Below are positions 1 to 9,406 of a DNA stretch of 64,000 bases, piece by piece. The number at the start of each line of letters is the position of its first letter. The first letter of the stretch is position 1. The notes under the pieces are model-generated. The model was not told the DNA's origin. It was given only the letters and a program-made list of their open reading frames with translations, and made no database searches. A program made the translations under genes and the position numbers. Source of the stretch: Peptoniphilaceae bacterium (lineage in GTDB: Bacteria; Bacillota; Clostridia; Tissierellales; Peptoniphilaceae); NCBI GenBank assembly GCA_030152565.1, contig JASLJE010000004.1:62001-126000 (forward strand), read 5' to 3'.

Positions 1-435
1 AAGTATGGGGGGCCATCTATTTTAGTTGATATAGGAACGGCTATTACTTTTGATGTCATAAGTGAAAAGGGAGAATACTTGGGGGGAGCCATAGCTCCAG
101 GAGTAGGTATTTCTTCAGAAGCACTATTTAGTAGAACATCAAAATTGCCAAAGGTTGAATTAAAGCTTCCAGAAAATGTTATAGGTAAGACCACAGTAGA
201 GAGTATGCAATCAGGTATTGTTTACGGCTTTATTGGCCTGGTAGATAACATAATCGAAAACATCTTGGAAGAGATGGATATGACCAAGGACCAGGTACAT
301 ATTCTGGGAACAGGTGGTTATGCTAAATTGATCACTGAAAGATCAAAGTATATTGAAGACTATGACAGCAACATTACCCTAGAGGGTATGAGATTAGTTT
401 ATGAAAAGACAAAGAGAGACAAGAATGAAAATTGA
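1..435 (+). CDS. coaX: Type III pantothenate kinase, 5' end outside window
   Basis: The last 144 residues of a type III pantothenate kinase, which phosphorylates pantothenate in the first committed step of CoA synthesis in the cytoplasm. The visible part opens with LVDIGTAITFDVIS followed by GGAIAPG, the acidic and glycine-rich core motifs of the CoaX family, and ends with a typical family C-terminus containing the GTGGYA segment. The reading frame is open from base 1, so the start lies upstream. Its stop overlaps the next gene by 11 bases, which suggests one transcript with the dihydrouridine synthase. A second CoA gene, coaD, lies at 56967. Confidence 0.93.
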   Translation, partial: KYGGPSILVDIGTAITFDVISEKGEYLGGAIAPGVGISSEALFSRTSKLPKVELKLPENVIGKTTVESMQSGIVYGFIGLVDNIIENILEEMDMTKDQVHILGTGGYAKLITERSKYIEDYDSNITLEGMRLVYEKTKRDKNEN

Positions 436-1414
436 TAGTTTAGAATTACAATCAAATATTATTTTAAGTCCTTTAGCTAGTGTAACCGATAAAGCATTTA
501 GACAGATCTGTAATGAGTATCCATTGGGATACTCATATACAGAGATGGTTTCAGCTAAAGGATTATTATTTAAAGACAAGAAAACTGAAGAAATAATGTC
601 CACCTTTGAAGGTGAGGACAATTTGGGAATACAGATTTTTGGATCAGATCCAGATGTTTTAGGCCAGGTTATAAAAGAACATCTAAATCATATGGATGAC
701 TTTAAGACCATAGACTTAAATATGGGATGTCCAGCGCCAAAGATTGTTAAGAATGGAGAAGGATCAGCCCTGATGAAGGAGCCTGACCTGGTTAAGAGAA
801 TAATTTATACCATGAAGGAAAATACTGAAAAGCCTATAACAGTTAAGTTTAGACTGGGCTTTGATGAGGATAGTATAAATTATCTAGAGATTGGAAAAAT
901 AGCTGAAAAATATGGAGCTTCCGCAGTTACCCTACATGGTAGGACTAGAAAACAGATGTATTCTGGCAAGGCAAATTGGGAAGCTATTAAAATTTTAAAG
1001 GAAGAATTATCCATACCAGTGGTTGGAAATGGTGATATCTTTAGTCCAGAAGACGCTGTAGAAATGCTAGAAAAGACCAAGTGTGATGGAGTGGCTGTCG
1101 CTAGAGGAGCCATGGGAAATCCATTTATTTTCAAGCAAATAGATGACTATCTTAAGACAGGATCCTATGAAAAACCTAGTATTTATCAAATACTAGACAC
1201 TATCGATAGGCACTATAAGTATTTAATAGCCTATAAGGGAGAAAGAATAGCTGTAAATGAAATGAGAAAGCATATAGGCTGGTATCTAAAGGGCTATCCT
1301 GAATCCAATAAGATAAGGGACAAGATTAATAAGACCACTGATATAGATCAAATATTTTTCATGCTAAAGGAATATAGAGACTATATGGAGACAGTGTATG
1401 AAGAAAGAAGTTAA
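425..1414 (+). CDS. dus: tRNA-dihydrouridine synthase (DusB-like)
   Basis: FMN enzyme of 329 residues that reduces uridine to dihydrouridine in tRNA. The N-terminal TIM-barrel begins LSPLASVTDKAFR, and the catalytic cysteine sits in NMGCPAPKIVKNGEGSALM. FMN-binding segments include VKFRLGF, TLHGRTR and the GNGDIF loop. I take the ATG at 425 because the protein then begins right at the family core; an in-frame ATG at 401 would add eight residues inside coaX. It overlaps coaX by 11 bases and the following MATE gene by 17, so the three are probably co-transcribed. Which uridine position is modified cannot be told from sequence. Confidence 0.93.
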   Translation: MKIDSLELQSNIILSPLASVTDKAFRQICNEYPLGYSYTEMVSAKGLLFKDKKTEEIMSTFEGEDNLGIQIFGSDPDVLGQVIKEHLNHMDDFKTIDLNMGCPAPKIVKNGEGSALMKEPDLVKRIIYTMKENTEKPITVKFRLGFDEDSINYLEIGKIAEKYGASAVTLHGRTRKQMYSGKANWEAIKILKEELSIPVVGNGDIFSPEDAVEMLEKTKCDGVAVARGAMGNPFIFKQIDDYLKTGSYEKPSIYQILDTIDRHYKYLIAYKGERIAVNEMRKHIGWYLKGYPESNKIRDKINKTTDIDQIFFMLKEYRDYMETVYEERS

Positions 1415-2747
1415 TTTACTAGAGGGAAATATATTAAAGAAATTATTTATCCTATCAGCCCCACTAATGGCCACTTCATTTGTGCAAATGGCCTACAATA
1501 TGACAGACTTAATCTGGGTGGGCAAGGTAGGTACAGAAGCAGTAGCAGCTACTGGAACAGCTGGTTTTTTTATGTGGATAGCCATGTCCTTGGTCCTAAT
1601 ACCAAGAATAGGTATATCTGTTCTAACCTCCCAATACTATGGTGAGGGCAATCACAAGAAGGTTAAGGATGTAATAAAAAATGGTTTTCTATTGACCCTG
1701 ATAATAGTTTTACTTTACTTTGCTATTATCCAGTTATTTGCCAGACAATTTATAGGTTTTTATAGATTGGATGAAAGTGTAAATGAAATGGCCATCCAAT
1801 ATTTAAGATACATTGCATTGGGATTTTTTATGACATTCTTCAATCCAGTATTTTCATCTACTTATAATAGTATGGGGGATAGTTTTAGTCCCTTTTTAAT
1901 AAATGTTGTAGGCCTGGTAGCCAATATAATTTTGGACCCACTTTTAATATTTGGCCTAGGTCCTATAAAGCCTATGGGGGTAAAGGGGGCTGCTATTGCA
2001 ACTGTAACCGCCCAATTGATAGTATTTATCCTCTTTATCATAGACAATGTGAAAAGAAGGGGAATGATCTATCAGTCCCGCCAGGAAGGAAGTTTGGACA
2101 AGGAAACCTTTGGACAAATCTTTAAGATTGGTCTACCTACAGGCATGCAAAGTGCCATGCATGCATCTATAACCATGATTTTAAGCAGGTTTATGAGCCA
2201 GTATGGAGCTAAACCTATAGCTGTCTATTCAGTGGGTTCTATGATTGAATCCTTGACCTGGATGACAACAGAAGGTTTTGCAGTAGGTATTACGGCCTTT
2301 GTAGGCCAAAACTTTGGGGCTAGAAATATGGAGAGATTAAGAGAGGTTATTAGAAAGTCCATGGCATCAGTTGCCCTAATAGGACTGGTTTCAACCTTTA
2401 TCCTAATAGGCTTTAGGAATAGTCTTTTCTATATATTTTTACCCAAGGATCCAGAAGCTATAAAGATGGGAAGCTACTATCTTTTAATACTGGGCATGAG
2501 CCAGTTTTTCATGGCCATAGAAATTGGAGCAGCGGGAATCTTTAATGGTCTATCTAATACTAAGACCCCAGCCCTAATATCCATGGTTTTAAATATTATG
2601 AGGATTCCTTTCGCCCTAATATTTATGACCAAATTTGAGTTTTATGGAGTTTGGATGGCCATGTCCTTTACCAGTATTTTAAAAGGACTTATTATGGGCT
2701 TTCTACTTAGAAAAGAGAAAAAAAGTATTGATATGGATATGAACTAG
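1398..2747 (+). CDS. MATE family multidrug/metabolite exporter
   Basis: Twelve-helix inner-membrane antiporter of 449 residues in the MATE family, which exports cationic drugs or metabolites using Na+ or H+. The protein starts EGNILKKLFILSAPLMATSF, the usual MATE N-terminus, and has two related halves, with the second beginning near GQIFKIGLPTGMQSA. The substrate cannot be inferred. The start overlaps the dus gene by 17 bases. The stop codon TAG is part of the left arm of the terminator hairpin, so the coaX-dus-MATE transcript most likely ends here. Confidence 0.92.
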   Translation: MKKEVNLLEGNILKKLFILSAPLMATSFVQMAYNMTDLIWVGKVGTEAVAATGTAGFFMWIAMSLVLIPRIGISVLTSQYYGEGNHKKVKDVIKNGFLLTLIIVLLYFAIIQLFARQFIGFYRLDESVNEMAIQYLRYIALGFFMTFFNPVFSSTYNSMGDSFSPFLINVVGLVANIILDPLLIFGLGPIKPMGVKGAAIATVTAQLIVFILFIIDNVKRRGMIYQSRQEGSLDKETFGQIFKIGLPTGMQSAMHASITMILSRFMSQYGAKPIAVYSVGSMIESLTWMTTEGFAVGITAFVGQNFGARNMERLREVIRKSMASVALIGLVSTFILIGFRNSLFYIFLPKDPEAIKMGSYYLLILGMSQFFMAIEIGAAGIFNGLSNTKTPALISMVLNIMRIPFALIFMTKFEFYGVWMAMSFTSILKGLIMGFLLRKEKKSIDMDMN

Positions 2748-2767
2748 GCTTGCCTAGTTCTTTTTTT
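2741..2767 (+). terminator. Intrinsic terminator after the MATE gene
   Basis: A perfect 8-bp stem (GAACTAGG, bases 2741-2748, with CCTAGTTC, 2753-2760), a 4-base loop CTTG and seven T residues. The left arm contains the MATE stop codon. Confidence 0.93.
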
Positions 2768-2776
2768 ATATAGAAA

Positions 2777-2801
2777 AAGGAAGACCCTAAAGATCTTCCT
2801 T
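2777..2801 (-). terminator. Probable terminator of the kinase operon, minus strand
   Basis: AAGGAAGA (2777-2784) pairs with TCTTCCTT (2794-2801), an 8-bp stem with a 9-base loop. On the minus strand it is followed by TTTTTCTATAT, a modest T-tract. It lies just past the histidine kinase stop and converges with the MATE terminator. Confidence 0.7.
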
Positions 2802-2806
2802 CTAGC

Positions 2807-4138
2807 TTAATTTTTTCTAAAGGTAATGGTAAACTCTGTCCCCTTTTGTGGCATGGAGTGGACTGTAATATTAGCCTCCATAAGGTCAGTATAGGTCTTT
2901 GTTATGGCAAGGCCCAGTCCATGGCCTCCAGCATTGGAGTTTCTAGCCGAGTCCACCCGGTAGAACCTATCAAATATATGGGGTAGGTCCTTGGCTGGTA
3001 TACCCACTCCATCATCCTGGATGGTAAGGACAATCCTATTGTGGTAGTCCTTACTTATAATGGTCACATTGCCGTTTTCATCTATAGCCTTGATAGCATT
3101 GCTAATAAGATTGTTAAGGACATGGTGGAGCTTGTCCTTGTCAGTAACCAGTTCTAAATCATTGTCCAAGTCCAGGTGGAGATGGATGTTCTTATCATCC
3201 ATGGCTGGCCTAAAGGAGTTGGATACAGATAGGATTTCTTCAGCCAGATTAAACTTTTCAATATTTAATTCTAGCATCTTGCTAGAGTCATTAAAGGTAT
3301 TTTGTAGGCCGTCTACCATACTATTAAGCCTCTTAACCTCATTGATTAAAAGTAGGACTATATCCTCATCTAGCTCTATAACCTGGTCCTTAATCCCTTC
3401 CAGGTGGAGCTGGAGGTTGGTAAGGGGAGTTCTTAGCTCATGGGCTATGTCCTCTGCATAGTTGGACCTTAACTCCTCTTGAAGCTTTAGGGTGTTGGCC
3501 AAATAGGTTAGGTTATTGCTCAACTCTTCAATTTCATAAATATTGTATTCCTTGATTTTTCCATCATATTCACCAGACCGGATTCGCTTGGTGGCCTTAT
3601 TAATTTCCATGATAGGGTCTGTAATCTTTTTAGAGAATAAAAGACTTATGATAAAGCCAAATAGTAGGGAGATAACCAGGGCGAAACCATAGTACTTGAT
3701 AGTTTTATTATAAAAGAGACTTATACTCTTATTGTAGAGATAGGTGTCTTCCATATAGCCTATTTCTATATAGCCATAGTTTTGGCCTGTCTTATTGACC
3801 AGGGAGAATTTTTTAGTTATATAGTTACTATTCTTATATTCTGGCTCCTTAATTCCGTAAAACTCTGCCTGTAGCTTGTTCTTATTGTCATAAATATTTA
3901 TATTAATTGACTCATTTTTAGCATAGAGCTTAAGGGTTGAAGAACTTATAGGTCCATTTTGCAGGTAGGTAATAGTTGAAATGTCTTCAGCTATCTTATT
4001 GAATTCTGTTTCCCTCTGGCTCTCGACAAAGGAGTTTAGGGTCGTCTTAAAAAGTATGTTTATAAAAAGAGAGCTTAGGATAAGGGTTATACAAATGTTT
4101 ATAACCAGGGTATTAAATATCTTAGTCTTTAATTTCAT
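2807..4138 (-). CDS. Sensor histidine kinase, HAMP type
   Basis: Membrane histidine kinase of 443 residues. Helix one spans about residues 9-30, an extracytoplasmic sensor runs about 31-145, and helix two spans 150-168. A HAMP linker follows, then the phospho-acceptor helix with His233 in AHELRTPLT, and a HATPase domain with NLISNAIKAI (N box), DDGVGIP (G1) and GGHGLGLAI (G2). The start overlaps the response regulator gene by 17 bases, so the two are translated together and are almost surely partners. The signal is unknown. The position behind a class A penicillin-binding protein gene hints at envelope sensing, which is inference only. Confidence 0.94.
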   Translation of the reverse strand: MKLKTKIFNTLVINICITLILSSLFINILFKTTLNSFVESQRETEFNKIAEDISTITYLQNGPISSSTLKLYAKNESININIYDNKNKLQAEFYGIKEPEYKNSNYITKKFSLVNKTGQNYGYIEIGYMEDTYLYNKSISLFYNKTIKYYGFALVISLLFGFIISLLFSKKITDPIMEINKATKRIRSGEYDGKIKEYNIYEIEELSNNLTYLANTLKLQEELRSNYAEDIAHELRTPLTNLQLHLEGIKDQVIELDEDIVLLLINEVKRLNSMVDGLQNTFNDSSKMLELNIEKFNLAEEILSVSNSFRPAMDDKNIHLHLDLDNDLELVTDKDKLHHVLNNLISNAIKAIDENGNVTIISKDYHNRIVLTIQDDGVGIPAKDLPHIFDRFYRVDSARNSNAGGHGLGLAITKTYTDLMEANITVHSMPQKGTEFTITFRKN

Positions 4139-4829
4139 TTAGGCCACCAGCCTTATATCCTATGCCATAGACAGTCTTAATATACTGGGGCTTTTTAGGA
4201 TCCTCTTCAATTTTTTGCCTAATATTTTTTATGTGGGTATCGATGGCCCTATCATAGGCATCATAGTCCATACCAAAGGCCAAATCGATTATCTCATCCC
4301 TGGTAAAGGTCTTATTAGGATTGGAGAAAAGTGTTTTTAAAATTAAGAGTTCATTTTTAGTAACAGCTATTTCCTCATCATTTTTTAGGACCCTATTGTT
4401 GGAAAAATCGACCTTTATTAGGCCGTCTGTAGTCTCTAAAATATCTGTCTTTACCAGCCTATTTTCATTGGATCTTCTAAGGACTGCCTTGGCTCTTTCT
4501 ACCAGTTCTAAGCCGGAAAAAGGTTTTTTAATATAGTCATCAGCTCCACTTCTAAAGCCCTTTATAATGTCTTTTTCTTGAACCTTGGCCGTAACTAGAA
4601 TAACAGGTAGGGAGGATTGTTGTCTTATGTATTTAAGAATATCTTCTCCAGATACCTTTGGAAGCATCAAATCAAGAATAACTAGGTCATATTCATTTTC
4701 ATCAAAAAGGTCTATGGCCTTTTGTCCATCTAGGGCAATATCTACTTGAAAATTAGCTTTTTCCAAATAGTTTTTTTCCATATTGGCTATGCCAGCTTCA
4801 TCTTCAACTAACAGTATTTTATTATTCAT
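4122..4829 (-). CDS. OmpR/PhoB-family response regulator
   Basis: Two-domain regulator of 235 residues. The receiver begins KILLVEDEAG with the acidic pair, Asp53 in LVILDLMLP is the phosphorylation site, and the lysine of IKKPF completes the pocket. A winged-helix DNA-binding domain follows, ending IKTVYGIGYKAGG. I place the start at the ATG at 4829, which has an AGGAG site nine bases upstream on the minus strand; an earlier in-frame ATG at 4847 would add MYKGVN and swallow that site. It lies 51 bases after the penicillin-binding protein gene, with a hairpin in between, and overlaps its kinase by 17 bases. Confidence 0.95.
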   Translation of the reverse strand: MNNKILLVEDEAGIANMEKNYLEKANFQVDIALDGQKAIDLFDENEYDLVILDLMLPKVSGEDILKYIRQQSSLPVILVTAKVQEKDIIKGFRSGADDYIKKPFSGLELVERAKAVLRRSNENRLVKTDILETTDGLIKVDFSNNRVLKNDEEIAVTKNELLILKTLFSNPNKTFTRDEIIDLAFGMDYDAYDRAIDTHIKNIRQKIEEDPKKPQYIKTVYGIGYKAGGLNEIKD

Positions 4830-4848
4830 ATTTACTCCTTTATACAAA

Positions 4849-4872
4849 ACAATGAAGCCGAAGCTTCATTGT
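4849..4872 (-). terminator. Hairpin with TTCG loop between PBP and regulator genes
   Basis: A perfect 10-bp stem: ACAATGAAGC (4849-4858) with GCTTCATTGT (4863-4872). Read on the minus strand the loop is TTCG, a very stable tetraloop, and the stem is followed by TTT then G. The T-tract is short and the regulator's AGGAG site follows at once, so this may be a leaky terminator or attenuator rather than a full stop. Confidence 0.75.
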
Positions 4873-4880
4873 CATAAGTT

Positions 4881-7800
4881 TTATTCATTGTTTTCAGTCT
4901 TGTCATCTTCGCCTGTATTTTCAGTTCCTGTGTTTTCATTGGAATTATTGGTTTCACCATTTTCACTTCCAGTGTTTTCTTCAGGACTTTCTACTTCAGG
5001 TTGTTTTTCCGGTTCCTTGACAGTTGTAGATACCTTGCCATTAGGACTGGTAACCTTGGTAATGATGGTTCCATCAGCATACCTGGTAGTTTCTATCTTA
5101 GTTCCATCTGATAGGTACTGTCTAACAGTTGTAGATCCATCACTATTTTTAATGGTTTCAGGACCTAGGTGGGTAGGTAGGTTTGAATACATACTTGGCA
5201 CTTCATATCTCCAGTCAGCTGGAACAATATTATTGTTGGCTGAAGGTATATAAGGTTTTAACCTTTGAACCCTAACTGCATTAACTAAAAGGCTACTAGG
5301 AGTTCCTTGTTTAGCAAGTAGATAGTTTCTTCTATCTAGGGTAACACTTACGTGCATTTCACATTCCTTGCTAGGTACATTTTTTTCGTCAAACTCTTCT
5401 ACTATGACTTGAGACCCTCTAGGATCTAGCCTACATAGGTCAGTTGGAATTTGGCCTGAAATAGCACAAACTTCCTTGGTTACTATACCCTTAGGTTTTT
5501 CAAAGTCCTTAGCTTCTAGGCCTTCGTGAATCACCTTGCTATAGGCACCAAATAGTCTGGCAACCTGGTCTGAGTATCCACTTAATCTAATATTACCATT
5601 GTCAACTCCTATCCAGGAAGCTGCTGTATAGTAAGGAGTGTAGCCAGCGAACCAAAAGTCCATAGCATTGTCTGTAGTACCTGTCTTACCAGCTGTTTGT
5701 ATATCATAAGGGTTCTTGGCTGGACTGGTGAAATTATCATCAACAGTAGCTACAAGGGCCTGGGTCATAAGATAGGCCACTTCTGGTGAAACAACCCTGG
5801 TCTTATTCTTATTGTCATCATATATAAGTCCTTCCTTATTGCTCTTGATGGTCTTTATAACCAAGGACTCAATTCTTTCTCCCTTGTTGGCAAGTCCTGC
5901 ATAGGCAGAAGCCATATCTAGGGTAGTAGTTCCTTTGGTCAAGGCACCTAGGGCCAAGGATAGGTTTTCATCGTTACTGCTAGGATCATCCTTGCTAGTA
6001 ACTATAGAATCATTACTAGGATCCTTAGGATTTATTAAACCAAATCTTTCTAGGTAGGTCATGGAAGTATCAATTCCTATGTCGGCTAGAACTGAAACAG
6101 CTGTAGTATTTCTAGATTCTACTAGGGCCTGTTTTAAGGTTGATATTCCCTTAAATCCTTCATAGACGTTCTTAGGCCATTGCTTGCCTGAACCATCGTA
6201 AAATGGTATGTCGTCTAGGGATGATGCTAGAGTATAGTTATTGTCTAGGGCCGGCGTATATACGGCAAGTGGTTTAATTGAAGAACCAGGTTGCCTGTGG
6301 AAATTAAGGGCCCTATTAATAGTGTCGTCCTTGCTATGGCCTCTGGCTCCAACCATGGCCTTAATATCACCGCTATTATGGTCGATAATAACAGTTGAAG
6401 ACTGAGGTTGAACAGTTCCATATTTTTCTATGCTGTAGTACTTGTTGCTGATTACTAAATCACCATCAACAATTGTATAAAAGTCTTTTAGATTATTGAA
6501 AAATTCACTTTTAATGGTAAAGGAACCATCCTTATTATTCTTTAGAAGGTCTGCCTTTACTACAATGTTTCCGGTTCTATAGGTAACCAGGTTATTTTCT
6601 TCATTTATAGAATAGTAGTTACTAATGTCTATATAGTCACTATAGGCCTTAAGCCTTTGGGAGCTTATGGTCAAGTTGTTGTTCTCATCAAAGCTATAGT
6701 AGCCTTCAGGAACATAGACATTATAGTCCTCATCTATTAGGTTTTGTTTCTTGTAATATATAGCTGACCCATTGTCATCTATTATATTGCCATAGCCATC
6801 CACCTGCCAGTTAAGTAGTAGGGGATTGCCATAGTTCTTGTCTGCAAAAATGTTTGAGAAGTTATCATAGACATCTTCCAAATCTTTTTGCATGTCCCAA
6901 TCGATGGTAGTCTTTATAGTTAAACCTCCATTGTAAAGCATGTTTAAGGCTTGATCTCTGGTAAGGTTTTTGATTTCCATTAGTTTTGTAACAGTTTGTT
7001 TTTTAATTAAATCACTTATGTTACTAGAGTATTCCATTTGCTTTTTACTTCCTGGTTTTACCTTGGAAGCCACATCTTCATTTTTTGCCTTCTCATATTC
7101 TTCATCAGATAGTTTTCCAAGTTCGTGCATCTTGGCTAAAACCACATTCTTTCTTTCGAAGGGAAGGTCGTTGATAACAGCCTTAAAGTTTTCACCGGCT
7201 ATGGCATATTCACCTATAACCTTAGCTCCATCAGGAACATCAGTTGGTGCATAGGTAGAAAATAGGGAGTAAATAGAAGGTCCCTTTACTATGCTGGCCA
7301 GGGAGGCTGCTTCAGCTACAGTTAAATCCTTAACTGATTTAGAGAAGTAGGTTTGGCTGCCTGCCTCAACCCCATAGGCGTGTTGGCCCAGGTAGACCCT
7401 ATTCATATAGGCTTCAATTATATCTTCCTTGGATAGCTTGGCATCTACTTCTAGGGCCAAGTACATTTCCATAATCTTTCTTTCCCATTGAACATCTGAG
7501 CTTAAGTACATATTCCTAACTAGCTGTTGGTCAATGGTTGAAGCTCCTCTTACTATATCTCCTGCTGCAATATTGTCCAGGGCTGATTTTACAATCCCCC
7601 TTAGGTCAATACCGTTGTGGGTCCAAAATCTTTCGTCTTCAACGCTGACAAAAGCATCTACTAAGTGTTTGGGTATATCATCATATTTTACAATCTCTCT
7701 GTATTCCTCAGATGCTATATCTTCTATAAGATTGTCATTCATATCGACAATCTTAGAGTTTTCATTTAACTCTAATAGCATGGATTCCGGGTTTATCTCT

Positions 7801-7928
7801 GGAGCCTTTTCCATAATTTTAATAAAGGATCCTCCGAGCATACCGACGACTATAGTCGCAATAATGAAAAAAGCTAACAATATTATAGCGACAAACTGAA
7901 GAATTCTCTTAAAAGTTTTCTTTAACAT
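4881..7928 (-). CDS. Class A penicillin-binding protein (glycosyltransferase plus transpeptidase)
   Basis: Bifunctional peptidoglycan synthase of 1015 residues, anchored by one N-terminal helix (about residues 10-34). The GT51 domain holds the catalytic Glu97 in VEDERFWTHNG and the GASTIDQQLVRN motif. The transpeptidase has S549-SIK, S605-RN and K748-TG. A linker of about 150 residues (about 353-505) separates the two. After the penicillin-binding domain come short DGT repeats (about 928-968) and an acidic tail rich in Glu, Asn and Thr. An AGGAGG site precedes the ATG. Length exceeds the common 700-900 residues mainly through the linker and the tail. It is followed by a two-component pair on the same strand. 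Confidence 0.95.
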   Translation of the reverse strand: MLKKTFKRILQFVAIILLAFFIIATIVVGMLGGSFIKIMEKAPEINPESMLLELNENSKIVDMNDNLIEDIASEEYREIVKYDDIPKHLVDAFVSVEDERFWTHNGIDLRGIVKSALDNIAAGDIVRGASTIDQQLVRNMYLSSDVQWERKIMEMYLALEVDAKLSKEDIIEAYMNRVYLGQHAYGVEAGSQTYFSKSVKDLTVAEAASLASIVKGPSIYSLFSTYAPTDVPDGAKVIGEYAIAGENFKAVINDLPFERKNVVLAKMHELGKLSDEEYEKAKNEDVASKVKPGSKKQMEYSSNISDLIKKQTVTKLMEIKNLTRDQALNMLYNGGLTIKTTIDWDMQKDLEDVYDNFSNIFADKNYGNPLLLNWQVDGYGNIIDDNGSAIYYKKQNLIDEDYNVYVPEGYYSFDENNNLTISSQRLKAYSDYIDISNYYSINEENNLVTYRTGNIVVKADLLKNNKDGSFTIKSEFFNNLKDFYTIVDGDLVISNKYYSIEKYGTVQPQSSTVIIDHNSGDIKAMVGARGHSKDDTINRALNFHRQPGSSIKPLAVYTPALDNNYTLASSLDDIPFYDGSGKQWPKNVYEGFKGISTLKQALVESRNTTAVSVLADIGIDTSMTYLERFGLINPKDPSNDSIVTSKDDPSSNDENLSLALGALTKGTTTLDMASAYAGLANKGERIESLVIKTIKSNKEGLIYDDNKNKTRVVSPEVAYLMTQALVATVDDNFTSPAKNPYDIQTAGKTGTTDNAMDFWFAGYTPYYTAASWIGVDNGNIRLSGYSDQVARLFGAYSKVIHEGLEAKDFEKPKGIVTKEVCAISGQIPTDLCRLDPRGSQVIVEEFDEKNVPSKECEMHVSVTLDRRNYLLAKQGTPSSLLVNAVRVQRLKPYIPSANNNIVPADWRYEVPSMYSNLPTHLGPETIKNSDGSTTVRQYLSDGTKIETTRYADGTIITKVTSPNGKVSTTVKEPEKQPEVESPEENTGSENGETNNSNENTGTENTGEDDKTENNE

Positions 7929-7963
7929 TTTTTCCTCCTAAATGTAATAGGTTAATTAAAATT

Positions 7964-7972
7964 ATTATAACA
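7964..7972 (-). promoter_or_regulatory. Extended -10 promoter of the class A PBP gene
   Basis: On the minus strand TGT-TATAAT reads from 7972 to 7964, a perfect -10 hexamer with the TGn extension, 36 bases before the start codon. No good -35 hexamer is present 16-18 bases upstream, as is usual for extended -10 promoters. Confidence 0.6.
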
Positions 7973-8104
7973 TACAAAATTTATATTAACTATATGTGAC
8001 TTTTATGTAAGATACTTATTTATATTTACCCATTTTGGTCACATTCACATAATAACTCAATTATTATAGTATAGAATGGAATTGTTATCAATATCAATGA
8101 ATTT

Positions 8105-8113
8105 TGCTATAAT
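8105..8113 (+). promoter_or_regulatory. Extended -10 promoter of hflX
   Basis: TGC-TATAAT with TTATCA 17 bases upstream (8085-8090) as a weak -35. The transcript would begin near 8120, about 24 bases before the hflX start. Together with the minus-strand promoter it fills the 215-base divergent gap between the PBP gene and hflX; I see no other feature in that gap. Confidence 0.65.
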
Positions 8114-8143
8114 AGAAGTAGTCAAAGGAAAGTTGGTGAGAAT

Positions 8144-9406
8144 ATGACTGAAAATAAAGAGAAGGTAATAATAGTTCATTTAAATAGAAATGAGTCAGAC
8201 CAAGTGGTAGAAGACAAGCTAGATGAGTTGGAAGAACTGGTTAGGTCCAGTGGAGGCTTGGTAGAGGCTAGGGTTGTACAAAATGCCAATAAGGTAAATG
8301 CCGCCCATTATGTGGGCAAGGGCAAGGCTGAAGAGATTAAGGAGTTGGCTGAGTCCCTAGAGGTTGACACAGTTGTTTTTAACAATGAATTAACAGGTTC
8401 CCAAATGAAGAACCTGGAAGATATAGTGGATAAGAAAATAGTAGACAGGACAGGTTTAATTCTTGATATCTTTGCCCAAAGGGCCAGGACTAGAGAAGCC
8501 AAGCTTCAAGTTAAGTTGGCCCAATTAGAATATAGGCTGCCAAGACTGGTAGGCTATAGAAACTATCTGTCCAGAGAAGGAGCTGGTATTGGTACCAGAG
8601 GACCAGGGGAACAAAAGCTGGAAATAGATAGAAGGTCTATCCAGGATGAAATTAAATCTATCAAGGACAAGTTGGAAAATGAAAAGAAGAAGAGGGCTAT
8701 TAAGTCTAAGAGAAGGCTTAACTCACAGCTTCCTATAGTTTCCTTGATAGGTTATTCCAATGCTGGAAAATCAACTATCTTAAATCAACTCTTGGAAGAG
8801 TATGGTATGAAGGAAAAGGCAGTTTATTCAGATGATATGCTTTTTGCAACCCTGGATACAAGTGCCAGAAACCTTATTTTGCCTAATAAGAAGGAAATAA
8901 TTGTATCAGATACAGTAGGCTTTGTAAGTGATTTACCGACCAAGCTTATTGAATCATTTAAGAGTACCTTGGAAGAAATTGAAATATCAGACTTGGTAGT
9001 TATAGTAATAGACTCAAGTAATATAGACTATAGTCTTCAATTAAAGGCTACTATGGATGTTTTAAAGGATCTAGAAATAGATCAAAAGAAGGTTCTTTAC
9101 TGCTTTAATAAGGTGGATAAGGGCATAGATATTTTCTTTAATGACAAGGACAAGGAAGTAATCAGGATTTCAGCCCTGGAAAAAAGTGATATAATAAGAC
9201 TGGCTGAAAAAATTCAAGGCCTAATATTTTCAAATTATGATTACTATAATATAATGGTAAAGTATGGGGATATAGGATACTTTGAAAAAAACATGGAAAA
9301 TTTTGAAGACTTGGAAAAAGAATATTTGAACGATGGTATACAAGTAAGAGCTTATATAAATAAGGATGATTTATATAAGTATGAGGAATTTTTGGTGGAG
9401 AAATGA
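8144..9406 (+). CDS. hflX: Ribosome-associated GTPase HflX
   Basis: GTPase of 420 residues that splits stalled or stressed ribosomes. An N-terminal HflX domain carries the GxGxRGPGE-type segment GIGTRGPGEQKLE, a coiled-coil-like linker follows, and the G domain has GYSNAGKST (P-loop), DTVGF (G3) and NKVD (G4). The C-terminal domain is short. A GGTGAG ribosome site precedes the ATG. It has its own extended -10 promoter and overlaps the next gene by four bases (ATGA), so it heads a likely operon through lgt. Confidence 0.95.
   Translation: MTENKEKVIIVHLNRNESDQVVEDKLDELEELVRSSGGLVEARVVQNANKVNAAHYVGKGKAEEIKELAESLEVDTVVFNNELTGSQMKNLEDIVDKKIVDRTGLILDIFAQRARTREAKLQVKLAQLEYRLPRLVGYRNYLSREGAGIGTRGPGEQKLEIDRRSIQDEIKSIKDKLENEKKKRAIKSKRRLNSQLPIVSLIGYSNAGKSTILNQLLEEYGMKEKAVYSDDMLFATLDTSARNLILPNKKEIIVSDTVGFVSDLPTKLIESFKSTLEEIEISDLVVIVIDSSNIDYSLQLKATMDVLKDLEIDQKKVLYCFNKVDKGIDIFFNDKDKEVIRISALEKSDIIRLAEKIQGLIFSNYDYYNIMVKYGDIGYFEKNMENFEDLEKEYLNDGIQVRAYINKDDLYKYEEFLVEK

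Noticed and set aside
4783..5253. Plus-strand frame of 156 codons opposite the PBP tail
   Set aside because: A Ser/Val/Leu repeat that is the antisense of the acidic, low-complexity PBP tail.
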